Part shown: in pieces, positions 63,667 to 64,000 of the stretch
Numbering within the stretch: position 1 is the stretch's first letter
How the letters are laid out: every line of letters begins with the position of its first letter
Assembly: GCA_900314725.1 (NCBI GenBank)
Contig: OMWJ01000004.1
Span: forward strand, 1-64,000
Length of the DNA stretch: 64,000 nucleotides
Origin: an uncultured Bacteroidales bacterium
GTDB lineage: Bacteria; Bacteroidota; Bacteroidia; Bacteroidales; P3
Direction of reading: 5' to 3'
Program-made: the position numbers and the translations under genes
The notes under the pieces: model-generated
What the model saw: the letters and a program-made list of their open reading frames with translations, nothing else
What the model was told of the DNA's origin: nothing
The model's database searches: none

Positions 63667-64000
63667 ATGAAAAGGTTATATTTTAAATGTTTGTTCTTAA
63701 TAGTGTTTGCTTTAATAGGAAATGCTTATGCTCAAACAACAGTGAAGTTAGATGCCACAACAGATGGTACAACCAAAACAGGTTGCAGTTTTGCTTTTTA
63801 TGATAATGGAGGTTCTGGTGGTAAATATGCAAACAGTCAGGATAGGACAATAACTTTTTGCCCATCAACTTCTTTGCAAAGAATCAGTGTGGAATTTGAA
63901 GCTTTTGAATTGGATGAAAGTGATACTTTATTAATTTATCAAGGTAGTTCTATAAATGATCCTGTTATTTTAAATGATGGAGAAGTAGGTTTTACAGGAG
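63667..64000 (+). CDS. Secreted CUB-like-domain protein, N-terminal part
   Basis: Only the first 111 codons are in the window; the frame is open at the right edge. Signal peptide MKRLYFKCLFLIVFALIGNA followed by YAQ. The mature part TGCSFAFYDNGGSGGKYANS then QDRTITFCPST and LDESDTLLIYQGSSINDP matches a CUB-like beta-sandwich with the usual DxLxIYxG turn. Such N-termini in Bacteroidota often belong to large T9SS-secreted proteins, but the C-terminus is not visible. Confidence 0.8.
   Translation, partial: MKRLYFKCLFLIVFALIGNAYAQTTVKLDATTDGTTKTGCSFAFYDNGGSGGKYANSQDRTITFCPSTSLQRISVEFEAFELDESDTLLIYQGSSINDPVILNDGEVGFTG

Overview
The window is an AT-rich chromosomal segment from a member of the Bacteroidota, most likely Bacteroidales or a close relative. 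Three things point there. Most transcription units start near a TAnnTTTG -7 box, and the tRNA-Leu and EF-G-paralog promoters match TTTG-N19-TAnnTTTG exactly. There are type IX secretion (T9SS) cargo proteins with type A and type B C-terminal sorting domains, plus the gliding lipoprotein GldB. Several families are typical of the phylum: an arginase-fold 'formimidoylglutamase-like' protein, an NtrC-type regulator without HTH, and a MurA with Asp in place of the active-site Cys.

Layout. 1-9 kb: tail of a PD-(D/E)XK nuclease protein, dnaE, queG, then on the minus strand purine nucleoside phosphorylase, a secreted hypothetical and pgi. 9-15 kb: adenine deaminase, a BtuF-like lipoprotein, a secreted T9SS peptidylarginine-deiminase-like protein, and tatA-tatC. 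15-25 kb (minus): small envelope proteins, then a tight six-gene operon gldB, sulfatase/LTA-synthase-like, lipid kinase, SUI1, LPG-synthase-like membrane protein and transglutaminase. 24.8-25.4 kb: a non-coding 499-bp element bounded by perfect 38-bp inverted hairpin repeats. 25.5-31 kb: two T9SS surface proteins (type B adhesin-like, M1 peptidase), then an ECF sigma factor followed by a one-TM protein that itself ends in a type B sorting domain. 31-33 kb: a Lys/Thr-tailed conserved protein and a DUF1015 protein.

33.5-43 kb is an accessory island: a WYL regulator; a compact three-gene operon (AAA ATPase, an HDR-motif protein, and a nuclease-helicase fusion) that looks like an undescribed, Gabija-reminiscent defence system; a frameshifted small membrane-protein gene; an AbiE type IV toxin-antitoxin pair with an operator-like inverted repeat; and a YafQ-type toxin-antitoxin pair bounded by 25-bp direct repeats. 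After it come housekeeping genes: rluD, tRNA-Leu(CAA), an EF-G paralog, argS, clpS, nfeD-floA, an NtrC-like response regulator, the arginase-fold protein and murA. 54-59 kb is a glycogen/alpha-glucan cluster (GH57, glycosyltransferase, debranching enzyme). The end carries gyrB, a low-complexity lipoprotein, ruvB and the start of a CUB-like secreted protein.

A second theme runs through the intergenic spaces. At least five gaps hold the same style of repeat: a short, locus-specific word (for example CGGCG/CGCCG, CCCCG, GAGTTG, CGAAGTC, CTTGG) repeated in both orientations between A/T tracts, with a shared spacer near TTTAGGGTGTAAA. I do not recognise this as a described repeat family.

Limits: everything here was read by eye. 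Domain calls rest on recognisable motifs, and no database search, structure prediction or RNA folding was run.
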